From positions 124,001 through 188,000 of the forward strand of contig CATQHF010000002.1 of NCBI GenBank assembly GCA_958295865.1: a stretch of DNA of 64,000 bases. The letters are read 5' to 3'. This document shows, in pieces, positions 1 to 8,940 of the stretch; position 1 is the first letter of the stretch; every line of letters begins with the position of its first letter. Position numbers and translations under genes: made by a program. The notes beneath the pieces are model-generated. The model was not told the DNA's origin, did not search any database, and was given only the letters and a program-made list of their open reading frames with translations. Origin of the DNA: an uncultured Dehalococcoidia bacterium. GTDB lineage: Bacteria > Chloroflexota > Dehalococcoidia > Lucifugimonadales > JADFKI01.

Positions 1-905
1 GAGAGATAGCGTTTCAGAATGGCTACAGCTGCCTCTGTTGAAAGTGGATGAAGTCTTGGAGATTCTTCGATGGATGTTACTGCTTCCTGGACTTTCTGAA
101 AAAAGTGGTCAGCGCTATCCACAGAGATGATCTGAGCATTGCGGTGATGAATAAGTTGCCGAGCTTCGTCACTCTTCTCACCATGAAGCGCCCAGTATGT
201 AGTGAAGCGACGGGACTGTGCACGGAATAACGCCTTACGCAAAGCAGTGTCCCATCTTCCCGACCATCCGCACACGATAAGGCCATACTCATCAAATATC
301 CGATCAAGAAGAGTTTCGTATTCCCGTGGATATTCGTCTAGTTCGGACTGAGTGTTGCGTATTGGAGAGTCAATGTAGTCCCCATGCACTTTGAAGACGC
401 AACATTCAATGTGGTCAAGCGGCCGAGCGCCCTTAACTTGGGCTGCGGTGCTTAAAACTGTTGGCACAACCCCTTCATCTTCTAGCGCTTTTTCAATCAA
501 CCGATCAAAGTTCGTAGTAACGATAATCTTGATGAAGCCTTGAGCGACCAGTCGAGCGATAGCCTTGTGCGCCGCAGTCGGTTGTTTCATTCCCTCTTCA
601 CGCTGTTTATCGGTTGGCTCAATGTACGAACGGAGTAACTGCTGGCGTTCGCTAGGGGTTCTGAAAAGTCCGTCCAAAATCTTGGAATAGTCCGGAGCTT
701 CTTGGTATTTTTGGACATACCACTCTTCCAAGTCAGATACGCTCTTTTCACCTAGACTTGCTGCCAACTTACCCAGCAAGTCCATTACGATTTCCCAACT
801 TGTAGGTATTTCGGCAGACCTTGATACGCCCGATCCTAATAGCAGAGCGTACACTTTAGGATTAACCTGAATCGAGAATGCCAATGATTGGACTGGTTCT
901 ATCAT
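1..905 (-). CDS. SIR2-domain protein, C-terminus cut by window edge
   Basis: Reading the minus strand from the ATG at 905 gives about 301 codons without a stop, running off the left edge. An RBS-like AAAGGA lies about 10 bases upstream. Visible SIR2-family landmarks are LLLGSGVS near residues 21-28 (NAD-binding loop), VTTNFDRL near 119-126, KVHGDY near 162-167 (likely catalytic His) and VCGWSG near 201-206. Known for the family: prokaryotic SIR2-like domains of this type often act as NAD-consuming effectors in antiphage systems rather than as deacetylases. The start is 22 bases past the stop of the methyltransferase-HNH gene, so co-transcription is likely. The missing C-terminal part may carry a sensor or second effector, so the system type cannot be named. 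Codon use is AT-richer than in the housekeeping genes. Confidence 0.82.
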   Translation of the reverse strand, partial: MIEPVQSLAFSIQVNPKVYALLLGSGVSRSAEIPTSWEIVMDLLGKLAASLGEKSVSDLEEWYVQKYQEAPDYSKILDGLFRTPSERQQLLRSYIEPTDKQREEGMKQPTAAHKAIARLVAQGFIKIIVTTNFDRLIEKALEDEGVVPTVLSTAAQVKGARPLDHIECCVFKVHGDYIDSPIRNTQSELDEYPREYETLLDRIFDEYGLIVCGWSGRWDTALRKALFRAQSRRFTTYWALHGEKSDEARQLIHHRNAQIISVDSADHFFQKVQEAVTSIEESPRLHPLSTEAAVAILKRYL

Positions 906-927
906 TCTTATTTTATCCTTTGATGCG

Positions 928-2661
928 CTACTCTTGGCGCAACCGGTCCCAATGAAGTAGCGGCGCGGTCTTCAGCGTGTAGTGGCCCAACGTTTGGTCA
1001 TACGCCCATGCCAAGTCGATTAGCTCGCCCGTCTTGTCCACCAGCATCTCGCCGGCGTCGGCTATCTCCGCGCGGTAGTCTTCGAGGTGGACGCGCCGGT
1101 TGTTCTTGCGGATGTTGTGGTGCGGACACAGCGGCGCGCGGTTCATTATCTGGTTCGACCCCTGCTTGGATTTCGGGTCGATGTGGTCGAGGTGGAAGTT
1201 GCGCGTGGTCTTTACCACCTGCCCGCTCGACCTGCGATTGGCGAAGCCGCAGCACCACGCCTTGTAATCGGACAATTCCAGCAGATACTCCAGCATCTCC
1301 CGTTCGGGTATGCGGCTCGCCGGCACCTTGAACTTGCGCTCCGGCAGTTCCTTGATGTCCTGACGCTCCAGCGGGTCTTCGTCCGCGCGCTCCGGCAGTT
1401 CGCTAGGCCCTTTTGTAGTTATGTTAGCTTCGATTATCAGCGTGGGGCGCTCTGTCTGCTGCGTCCCGTCGACGGCGTAGTTGAACTTGGCGAACTGCCG
1501 ACGCAGCACGGTCAGCGCGCGCGGCGATATGTCGCAGGCTATCCACTGCCGCCCGTTGCGCTCCGCCGCCACAGGCACATAGGCGCAGCCCGCGAAGCAG
1601 TCGAGCACGACATCGCCGGGGTTGCTGCTTGCCTTGATGATGCGCTCCGCAAGCGCGACGGGTTTTTGTGTTGGATAGCCTGTGCGCTCTCTTGCCTGCG
1701 CCGCAATTGGCTTGATGTCATCCCAGATATTGCTGGCAGGCACGCCGGGCATTTCGTCCAAGTACCGCTTCAGGCGTATTCTTCCACCCTTCTTTTTGGG
1801 AAAGTGTAGCTGTCCCTCTGCGTCAAGCTCTGTCATTTTTTCAAGCGATACCGACCAGCCGTTGGGATGAGGCTCATACCCCTTATAGTCGTATGTCAGG
1901 TTGGGACGAGGGTGCGGGCTTCTCAAATCCCTTGCGCTATACCTTCTGTTGTTCTCATCTACATATCTGTAAGAACTATTGATATGCTCCTGAGAATATG
2001 GCATGTACGGAGTCTGAAAGGTAAAGCCGTCACTCTTTGTATAGAAGAGGATGATGTCGCCAATGGCGCTGAAATTACGCCGCACATCGTTGTGGCTGGA
2101 AGTGCGCTTCCATGTAATCTCGCTGCGAAAGTTCTCCATGCCGAATACGGAATCCATCAGGATGTTGAGATAAGGGCTTGCCGTTGGATCACAGTGTAGA
2201 TACATGCTCCCCGTCGGCTTTAGGACGCGGTGCATCTCGATGATGCGTATCGCCATGAATGTCAGATACGCCGCCATGTCCTCACTGTGCGCCGTTCGTG
2301 TGGTGTCGATGAGTTTGGCAAGCGCGGGATAATCGTCGTCTATGCGCGTAACCCAGTCCTCATGAACATCGTCCTCCCAGCGCCAAATGTCGCTGAAGCG
2401 TCCGGCGTTGTCGGCGTCTGGCCAGTCTATCCCCGCTTGCTCGGCGTCGCGCTGGCTGCGTATCCTCCACTCTGCCAGCGTGTCCACTTCCCGCTGCCGC
2501 TCGGCATTCGACAGCGGCGGTCTCAGGTTGCCGGTGAATGTCTGGTTCTTGGCGAACGGCGGGTCGATGCAAATCAGGTCGATGGACTCGTTATCCAGCG
2601 CGCGCAGCAGGTTCAGGTTGTCGGCGATAAACAGGTGTCGGTTTAGCGGATGCTCTGTCAT
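928..2661 (-). CDS. DNA methyltransferase (N4/N6 type) fused to C-terminal HNH domain
   Basis: 577 residues. The N-terminus has the catalytic motif ICIDPPF at about residues 31-36, and the SAM-binding region (VVLDCFAGCAYVPVAAE) comes later, near residue 355. This motif order is that of beta-class amino-methyltransferases. The C-terminal 110 residues look like an HNH domain: Cys470-Cys471, HLDHI around 490-494, then LCPHHN around 511-516. It presumably methylates adenine or cytosine N4; the HNH part could cleave or nick. A paralogue lies at 60890-62449. Bases about 1780-2100, encoding the middle, are visibly AT-richer than both ends, as expected if the target-recognition part was exchanged. 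It sits between the OLD-like gene (174 bases upstream) and the SIR2 gene (22 bases downstream). Classification as a methyltransferase is firm; nuclease activity is inference. Confidence 0.88.
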   Translation of the reverse strand: MTEHPLNRHLFIADNLNLLRALDNESIDLICIDPPFAKNQTFTGNLRPPLSNAERQREVDTLAEWRIRSQRDAEQAGIDWPDADNAGRFSDIWRWEDDVHEDWVTRIDDDYPALAKLIDTTRTAHSEDMAAYLTFMAIRIIEMHRVLKPTGSMYLHCDPTASPYLNILMDSVFGMENFRSEITWKRTSSHNDVRRNFSAIGDIILFYTKSDGFTFQTPYMPYSQEHINSSYRYVDENNRRYSARDLRSPHPRPNLTYDYKGYEPHPNGWSVSLEKMTELDAEGQLHFPKKKGGRIRLKRYLDEMPGVPASNIWDDIKPIAAQARERTGYPTQKPVALAERIIKASSNPGDVVLDCFAGCAYVPVAAERNGRQWIACDISPRALTVLRRQFAKFNYAVDGTQQTERPTLIIEANITTKGPSELPERADEDPLERQDIKELPERKFKVPASRIPEREMLEYLLELSDYKAWCCGFANRRSSGQVVKTTRNFHLDHIDPKSKQGSNQIMNRAPLCPHHNIRKNNRRVHLEDYRAEIADAGEMLVDKTGELIDLAWAYDQTLGHYTLKTAPLLHWDRLRQE

Positions 2662-2805
2662 TGCTCTCTTCCCCCAAATTGTCCATACATGTCAGCCCCC
2701 GCTACCCCATGCCGCGCCGCGCATCCCCCATCAGCCGCGAGAACGCCGCATCGGTCGCCGGCGCGCTTCAAGTCAGCGTTTTCTGTATCGGTGCGTCAAG
2801 CATTC

Positions 2806-2834
2806 CCCGTTCGTGGTGAGCCTGTCGAACCGCC
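2806..2834. repeat. Dispersed short palindromic repeat, GTGAGCCTGTCGAAC type
   Basis: One copy of a dispersed element whose core contains TTCG(T/C)GGTGAGCCTGTCGAA. The GTTCG and CGAAC ends are complementary. Other copies or degraded copies are seen at about 4889-4919, 7829-7855, 19040-19062, 31950-31977, 36835-36870 and 37057-37083. It lies in the gap between the OLD-like and methyltransferase genes. No coding function is seen. Confidence 0.7.
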
Positions 2835-4679
2835 CTACGCGCTGTCTTCTTCTAGCAATTCTTCCAGCAAGTCGAAGATTACAGCAAAGCCTTGAAAATC
2901 ATATTGGCTGCCATTTTTACAGAGCCAGTTGCAGAGGTTCATTTTCTCGTCATCGTCGACAGTCCACGTTTCTGGAGTCGTTACGTGCGTTCCTCTTACT
3001 GTATCTCGATGTTCACCCGTAACGTTGATGAATGCGGGCTTATACTGTCGCGCCCCTTCCAAAGTCCCTTTGCTGAACAGGTTTTCTATGCCCTTCTTCA
3101 CCGGGTTATCGTTCCGCATAGGGATAGTTCGTTGATAGAGGTTGCCTTTGTTGCTATCGTTTCTCTGAGTATCGCAGTCAAAGAGAAAGAGCACCTTTTG
3201 AGGTATTAAGTCAGGCAAAGGTGACCGAAAATTATTCCATATCTTCTTTAGATTGTCAGAACCGCCACCAGCCTGCACTATAATCTGCTCGAGTACGGCT
3301 TCTTTGCCAAGTAGTCCTGAAGCTCTCGTGATGTACTTTTCGTCCGTTGCACCTTCCACAAACGCGATAGGTTTCTGAGCCTGCTCAATTGCCGTCTGAA
3401 TGGCTCTCGAATACATGACTGTATTGGTGAAAGCCTGATATGCGTCGCCAAACTCGCTGAACTCTTCGGGACTGATTTGCTGTCCTTCAGGCAGCCGATA
3501 TACAGCGAAACCATCTTCTCCAAAGACTTTGTTCATGCCAAGCACAAAAAGCGGCGAGTGCGTCGTCACCACAAATTGAACTTTCGGAAACATCCGAATA
3601 AGCGCAGGCAGTATTTCATGTTGATGAATTGAATGCAGGTGCAGGTCAATCTCATCTACCACCACTATCCCGCGAATATCGGAAGTGCTGGCGAAAGGAG
3701 TGCCAGTCAGGTCAAAATCGCGTAGGATGGATAGGGATAGGTTCAGTAGAGCAGTTTCACCGCTGGATAACTGGAAGATATTTGGGACTATCTGCCCTGT
3801 TTCTGATTCGATGGACACAACCCTATTGTGTCGCGTACCTATTCCGAATCTTGTATTTGGTGCGCGAGTAAGTGTCTGTACGATGTTTAGTGCAGTATTG
3901 TAAGCACTCGTCGCATTGCCCGAGTATCCTTCAAATACCGTGGCTGGCAGACCACTATCAGAGTAATGTGAGCGTCTGGTTTGTATCTCAAAGACATTTC
4001 TGTCATAAATCACCTCAAACAACCAGTTCTGGTTGTCATGGAGCGGAGAGTAATTTATGACTTTGCGATCTGTATATTCTTCTATATGCTTCATGTCCAT
4101 ATATTGGGCTTTGGCGTTCAAGTTTTCTTGATTCAACCAAGCAGGTTCTTCAAAGCGATTAGGCGGGAAGTACAGAACGCAGTTCTTTGAAAATACTCCT
4201 TTTATTCCAGCGCTATCTTCCACAATGTTTGTGAAGTAATGCTCGTTCTCGGCATCTTCCATGCCGTCCCAAGCATCTTTTGCATCGCCTGCGAGTAACC
4301 ATTTTATGAGAGGCGAAGTTTCGCGTTTCACGCGGCGCGCGCGCATTTCTCCGATGAACAAACCTTCCTCAAAGTCAACTCGCGCGAAATAGTAATGAGC
4401 CCATGACTTGATATAAGCATTGTCCCGAAGCTTGTACACTCTTCCCGTTTCTACCTCAGGTGTTTCCGGGTAAGCAATACTTTGGGCTGACATCAACCCG
4501 TTCACGATATGTGACAGCACGATACTTTTCCCCGACCCATTCTCGCCGACCAGCACCACAGGTTTCGGGACATCGCCTTCAAAGGGGAAATCTATATCAA
4601 GGCGATCGATAGGACCGTAATGGTGAATCTGAACCCTTTTCGTGTACACGGCTACATCTCCACTCCGCCAACCGTTCAA
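2835..4679 (-). CDS. OLD-like ATPase with C-terminal TOPRIM nuclease domain
   Basis: 614 residues. ABC-type ATPase half: Walker A GENGSGKS at 45-52, signature LSSGE at 304-308, Walker B VVVDEID around 339-345 and H-loop TTHSP around 372-376. TOPRIM half: FVEGATDEKY with Glu442, then LFLFDCD with Asp501 and Asp503. This domain order is that of the OLD (overcoming lysogenization defect) nuclease family, known from phage P2 Old and Gabija GajA. No UvrD-like GajB partner is visible next to it, so a class 1 OLD protein or an AriAB-like fusion fits better than Gabija. The gene is clearly AT-richer than the housekeeping genes, which suggests transfer. It is first in a minus-strand series with methyltransferase-HNH and SIR2 genes; a joint defence role is inference. 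Confidence 0.85.
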   Translation of the reverse strand: MNGWRSGDVAVYTKRVQIHHYGPIDRLDIDFPFEGDVPKPVVLVGENGSGKSIVLSHIVNGLMSAQSIAYPETPEVETGRVYKLRDNAYIKSWAHYYFARVDFEEGLFIGEMRARRVKRETSPLIKWLLAGDAKDAWDGMEDAENEHYFTNIVEDSAGIKGVFSKNCVLYFPPNRFEEPAWLNQENLNAKAQYMDMKHIEEYTDRKVINYSPLHDNQNWLFEVIYDRNVFEIQTRRSHYSDSGLPATVFEGYSGNATSAYNTALNIVQTLTRAPNTRFGIGTRHNRVVSIESETGQIVPNIFQLSSGETALLNLSLSILRDFDLTGTPFASTSDIRGIVVVDEIDLHLHSIHQHEILPALIRMFPKVQFVVTTHSPLFVLGMNKVFGEDGFAVYRLPEGQQISPEEFSEFGDAYQAFTNTVMYSRAIQTAIEQAQKPIAFVEGATDEKYITRASGLLGKEAVLEQIIVQAGGGSDNLKKIWNNFRSPLPDLIPQKVLFLFDCDTQRNDSNKGNLYQRTIPMRNDNPVKKGIENLFSKGTLEGARQYKPAFINVTGEHRDTVRGTHVTTPETWTVDDDEKMNLCNWLCKNGSQYDFQGFAVIFDLLEELLEEDSA

Positions 4680-4971
4680 GTAAGTGCCAGACTAAAACTT
4701 GCTCAACTCAATTCTACTGCCAGACACCCGAACAAATCAACGACTTTTGATGCAAACTAAACCACAATCCCCCCTCCACCCTGTCAGCCCCCGTCCCCCA
4801 TCCACTCCCGCGCATCCTTCCCATGGCCGCGCGCGAACGCCGCATCGGTCGCCCGGCGCGTCCTGCCAGCGTATCCATGCGTCAATCGTTCCCCGTTCGC
4901 GGTGAGCCTGTCGAACCACAGAGAAGTCATTCTCAGCCAATCGCCAAACTGCGTAAATTGTATCAGGCGGT
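4680..4971. other. Intergenic region with repeat copy
   Basis: Holds no credible gene. It contains a copy of the GTGAGCCTGTCGAAC-type palindromic repeat near 4889-4919 and low-complexity C-rich sequence. The promoter for the defence-type block would be expected near 4680-4760, but no clear -35/-10 pair was identified. Confidence 0.6.
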
Positions 4972-7809
4972 TCAGCCTTCTGTTAGCCCGCGCCCAAACA
5001 GAAAGCCTCTGACGGCTCGGCTGTAACGCTGATACACCAAACCCATGCCTAGCAGCAAGCAGCCTAGCGTCAGGAACGCCGCAACCCTGTAAGCCATGTC
5101 TAGCAGAAACACATCGAACACGAACAGCTTGGCTACGGGTATCGCCAGCAGTCCAATTCCGGCCAGCCTTATGCGGCTGGACTGATAGGCTATTCCCGCG
5201 CTTATCACGCCCATGGAGTACACCGCCCACAGCACGGTCAGCGACAGATGCTTGGCGCTGAAGTAATCGCCGCCATATCTTGCCGCGAGACTGTCGAAGT
5301 AGTAGATGATTTCTTGGCTCAACATCCACAGCGCAACCGCATTGGCGGCTATCAGCAGCGCCGGAAATATGCAACCCTCCCGCTCCGTAAGACGGGATTG
5401 ACTGCGCCTGAACCAAAACGCGAAGACGGACAGCAGCCCAAGCACGACTGCGAATGCCACGAACCGAACATTCACAAGCGGTATGAAGCCCAGAGCGGCT
5501 ATATCTACATTAAAAGAATCGTATGCCAAGAGCTTGCAGACAGCCAGGCTCAGCAGACCAAGCCCTCCCCATCTTGCCGGCACATACCGTCTAAGCATCC
5601 CAACGCCCACCGCGGCGGCTCCGTACACCGCCCATAGTACGGTCAACGATAAGTGCGCGCCATTGAAGTAGTCTTTGCTTTGCCTCGCCTCGATGCCTTC
5701 GAAGTAGTACATGATTTCTTGGCTCAACATCCACAGCGCAACCACATTGGCGGCTATCAGCAGCGTCGGAAATATGTAACCCTCTTGCTCCGTAAGACGG
5801 GATTGACTGCGCCTGAACCAAAACGCGAAGACGGACAGTAGCCCAAGCACGACAGCGAATGCCACGAACCGAATGTTCAGCAGCGGCGTGAAGCTCAAGG
5901 GGTCCAGCTGCACATAGAAGACATCCTGTGTCAGAAGCTTCCAGACCGCCGCGCCTAATAAGGCGAGACCTCCCCATCTTGCTATCGGCGACTGCTTCAA
6001 CAGCCCGACAGCCACGACCGCCGAGCCGTACACCGCCCATAACAGCGTCAAAGCCAAGTGCGCGCCGTTTCCAAGGTTCTGCATGCGAATATCGAAGATT
6101 GAAGTCCAAGCTAGGCTGTCGCTGTCGAGGTAGTTGACTATTTCGAGGCTGAGCAGCCCCAAGGTGACCAGATTAGCCGTCCCGACCATAAATGCCGCCG
6201 CCCATCGCTCTGCGTCCAGTAGCCCGCCTGCCGCCCGATTGCGCCAGTAGATCAGCCCAACGGCATAGAACGCGGCTGCGACGGCCACCATTGTGGGGAA
6301 ACGATCGTTTAGGACGGGGGAATAGCCCTCCATGTCCACCCAGATGTCAAACAGAATCAAGTGGCAGACGGCAAGCGAAAGAACGGTGATGCCAAACGCC
6401 CGCATCTGCCAGCGTCCCAGATAAAAGCTCATCCATACCATTGCCGCCCCTTGCGCCACCCAGCCCACTGCTACCGAGTAGCCGCTGAATTGAAGCGGAA
6501 ACGCCATCGTCAAGAACACGCTTGCGATAGCCAGCGCGAACACGGCTACCCGCGCAGGCGTTCCACTTCTCTTCAACGCCGCAAGCGCGATGATGCCGTA
6601 GAACGCGGATAGACTGAACGCAATTGACCCAAGCCAACCCGCGTAGTCAACCATGAGAATTATGAGCGTCAGCAGAAAGTACACGCTGGCGTTGATGCTC
6701 ATAAGGCTCAGGTCGGTGACCTTGGGCATGCGCCGCCAAAGAATGTGGAACAGCGGCGTGGCGGCTGCGAATGTGAGAAAGATTCCCGTCAAGACGATAT
6801 ATGTGGTTACCGGGTTATGACCGGGGAACTCGAACAACCAGTAGCCGAATATGCCGTATGAACCTACCAGCCCAACCAGCGTGAACCATCGCCAGTTGCG
6901 GAAGGTGGATATGGCGAGAATGCCCACATCCACAACGAAGATGTACACGAGCGCCAGTCGCTCGTCCGGCAGGTCGGGGCCTAGCAGTACCGGCGATATG
7001 AACGCTCCCGCGACTCCCAGCAGAGCGATTACTACCGATTCGTAACGGAGCGCAAGCAGGACGGCTGCCGTTACTACGACCGCCAGCAGCAAGAACGCCG
7101 CATCCGGGCGAATGAGTTGATACAGTCCGAAAGCGGCATATATGGAAAGGTAGAGGATAGCGCACCCGCTTGCCGTTACCGGCTGCGCCCACCGCGGCAC
7201 TCTACGCTGAGCGTACTCCCCCACTCCCAAAAACCCCAGCCCAACCACAATACCCAGTACAATGCGCCCTGTGTCGTCTATCCAGTTGTTGTCGAACGCC
7301 AGCTTGAGGAAGAAGCCTATCCCCAACACCACCGCGATCCCGCCGATGATTGCGAACCAGTTCCTTCCCAGAACCTGCTCCCAATCGATCCGAAATCCGA
7401 TGTCGGACGCCTCGACTCCGGCTTGACGAGCTTGGAGTGTATCAGGCTTCTCTACGGCAACTTTGGCGGAGTATGCGGGTTCTGCGGAGACCGTCGGCTG
7501 CTGTGTGGCTGCCTCATCCTCGCCTCTGCGTACAGGTTGAGGGACTTCGGCGTCTCTCGATATTCGCGCCTCAAGTCCGGTTACGCGATTATGGAGACTG
7601 TCCAGCAGATTGGTGGCTTCGGTGAGTTCCCTGCGTACCGATGCCAACTCTTCGTGGATGTCTTGCCGCTCTTCATCCGTGCCATCCCGTTCCGTGTCCG
7701 CATCCGTCGCTCTGGACACATCCCCCAAGCTGCGGCGGCACCTTGTGCAAAACTCATCGCGGGCATCATTAACCTGCTGGCATCGTGGACAGACTACTTC
7801 ATTACGCAT
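4972..7809 (-). CDS. DUF2339 polytopic membrane protein with three-fold internal repeat
   Basis: 945 residues. The N-terminus is a cytoplasmic zinc ribbon (CPRC and CTRC, residues 6-22), followed by a charged stretch likely to be coiled coil (about 45-75) and then many hydrophobic segments to the end. This matches the DUF2339 predicted membrane protein family, whose function is unknown. The C-terminal half contains three copies of a roughly 135-residue unit with the recurring phrases LTVLWAVYG, ARWGGL and VRFVAFAVVLGLLSVFAFW. Two of the copies are about 95 percent identical at DNA level (5294-5468 and 5699-5873, spacing 405 bases, so in frame). That implies recent duplication or gene conversion. 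It stands alone between the defence-type block and miaA. Confidence 0.82.
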   Translation of the reverse strand: MRNEVVCPRCQQVNDARDEFCTRCRRSLGDVSRATDADTERDGTDEERQDIHEELASVRRELTEATNLLDSLHNRVTGLEARISRDAEVPQPVRRGEDEAATQQPTVSAEPAYSAKVAVEKPDTLQARQAGVEASDIGFRIDWEQVLGRNWFAIIGGIAVVLGIGFFLKLAFDNNWIDDTGRIVLGIVVGLGFLGVGEYAQRRVPRWAQPVTASGCAILYLSIYAAFGLYQLIRPDAAFLLLAVVVTAAVLLALRYESVVIALLGVAGAFISPVLLGPDLPDERLALVYIFVVDVGILAISTFRNWRWFTLVGLVGSYGIFGYWLFEFPGHNPVTTYIVLTGIFLTFAAATPLFHILWRRMPKVTDLSLMSINASVYFLLTLIILMVDYAGWLGSIAFSLSAFYGIIALAALKRSGTPARVAVFALAIASVFLTMAFPLQFSGYSVAVGWVAQGAAMVWMSFYLGRWQMRAFGITVLSLAVCHLILFDIWVDMEGYSPVLNDRFPTMVAVAAAFYAVGLIYWRNRAAGGLLDAERWAAAFMVGTANLVTLGLLSLEIVNYLDSDSLAWTSIFDIRMQNLGNGAHLALTLLWAVYGSAVVAVGLLKQSPIARWGGLALLGAAVWKLLTQDVFYVQLDPLSFTPLLNIRFVAFAVVLGLLSVFAFWFRRSQSRLTEQEGYIFPTLLIAANVVALWMLSQEIMYYFEGIEARQSKDYFNGAHLSLTVLWAVYGAAAVGVGMLRRYVPARWGGLGLLSLAVCKLLAYDSFNVDIAALGFIPLVNVRFVAFAVVLGLLSVFAFWFRRSQSRLTEREGCIFPALLIAANAVALWMLSQEIIYYFDSLAARYGGDYFSAKHLSLTVLWAVYSMGVISAGIAYQSSRIRLAGIGLLAIPVAKLFVFDVFLLDMAYRVAAFLTLGCLLLGMGLVYQRYSRAVRGFLFGRGLTEG

Positions 7810-7905
7810 AACATCCCTTCCCTTCTTCGTTCGCGGTAAGCCTGTCGAACCACCCCATCCTATCCATCCCGATCCTGAGCTTGTCGAAGGGCTGCGTACA
7901 TCCTG

Positions 7906-8856
7906 TTAGTCCCCCAGCCACTCCCGCACATCCCCAACCAGCGACTTGAACGCCCCCTCCCCAACCGGCGCTTCCAGCCAGCGTATCCGCTCGTCGCGCA
8001 GCCGAAACCATGCGTACTGCTGCCGCGCGTAGCGGTGCGTCCGATACTTGATGCGCTGCACCGCCTCGTCGAGATCCGGCTCCCCGTCCAGATGCCGCAT
8101 AAGCTCGCCGTAGCCCAGCCCCGACAGCGCGGAATGTTCCATGCCGTATCCGCGCTCGCGCAGATGGCGCACTTCGGCAAGCCATCCCGCCGCCATCTGC
8201 GCGTCTATGCGCTCATCTATGCGCTCGTACAGCAACCCGCGCTCCATCGTCAGCCCCACTATCAGCGCGTCATAGTCCGGCGGTATCTTGCGCTGCCGTT
8301 CATCGACGCCCTTGCCGTCCGCGTGGGCGTCGCCGCCGCCGGAGTGAAAGACTTCGAGCGCGCGAATCACCCGGCGCGGGTTGTGGGCGTCAACGCGCCG
8401 CGCCGCCTCCGGATCAAGCCGCCTTAGCTCGTCGTAGATGGCTCTCACACCCTCGGATTTCGCCCGCAATTCGAGCCGTGTCCTGAGCTTTGCGTTTGGC
8501 TTCGCATTGGAAACCTGCCAGCCTTCCAGCAAGCCCCATACATACTGCCCTGTGCCGCCAACGACTATGGGCAGGCGTCCATGCATGCTTTTCGCGTTGT
8601 GGATGGCATGTTTGGCATCGCGCAGAAACAGCGCGAGCGAGTATCGCTCAGCCGGGTCTATGATGTCGACGAGGTGATGCGGAACTGCGGCGCGCTCGGC
8701 GTCCGACGGCTTGGCTGTGCCGATGCTCATCAGGCGATAGACCTGCCTGCTGTCCGCGCCGATGATTTCGCCGTCGAACTCGCGCGCAAGCCGCATCGCC
8801 AGCGCGCTCTTCCCTATCCCCGTAGGCCCAACAATCACCAGCAGCTTAGTCGCCAA
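7906..8856 (-). CDS. miaA: tRNA dimethylallyltransferase MiaA
   Basis: Transfers a dimethylallyl group from DMAPP to N6 of A37 in tRNAs reading UNN codons. Seen: P-loop GPTGIGKSAL at the N-terminus, GADSRQVYR, GTAKPS, HHLVDIIDP, the substrate loop VGGTGQY and RRVIRALE, all characteristic of MiaA. An ATG lies at 8922, but its first 22 residues come from repeat DNA and it has no RBS. The TTG at 8856 is preceded by AGGGGGTAGCGGTAGG and starts immediately before the conserved KLLVIVGPTG, so I prefer it. The protein is then about 316 residues, normal for the family. It is last in a minus-strand housekeeping run but separated from tpiA by a long repeat block. Confidence 0.92.
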   Translation of the reverse strand: MATKLLVIVGPTGIGKSALAMRLAREFDGEIIGADSRQVYRLMSIGTAKPSDAERAAVPHHLVDIIDPAERYSLALFLRDAKHAIHNAKSMHGRLPIVVGGTGQYVWGLLEGWQVSNAKPNAKLRTRLELRAKSEGVRAIYDELRRLDPEAARRVDAHNPRRVIRALEVFHSGGGDAHADGKGVDERQRKIPPDYDALIVGLTMERGLLYERIDERIDAQMAAGWLAEVRHLRERGYGMEHSALSGLGYGELMRHLDGEPDLDEAVQRIKYRTHRYARQQYAWFRLRDERIRWLEAPVGEGAFKSLVGDVREWLGD

Positions 8857-8940
8857 CCTACCGCTACCCCCTGTTGATTTCGAGCCTTCCACCCTGTCAT
8901 TCCCAGCGCCCGCCCCTGTCATTCAGGGCGTTCCCTCTGT

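Noticed and set aside
2835-4679. Gabija GajA
   Set aside because: Domain order fits, but no GajB-like helicase gene is adjacent; the neighbour is a methyltransferase-HNH fusion.
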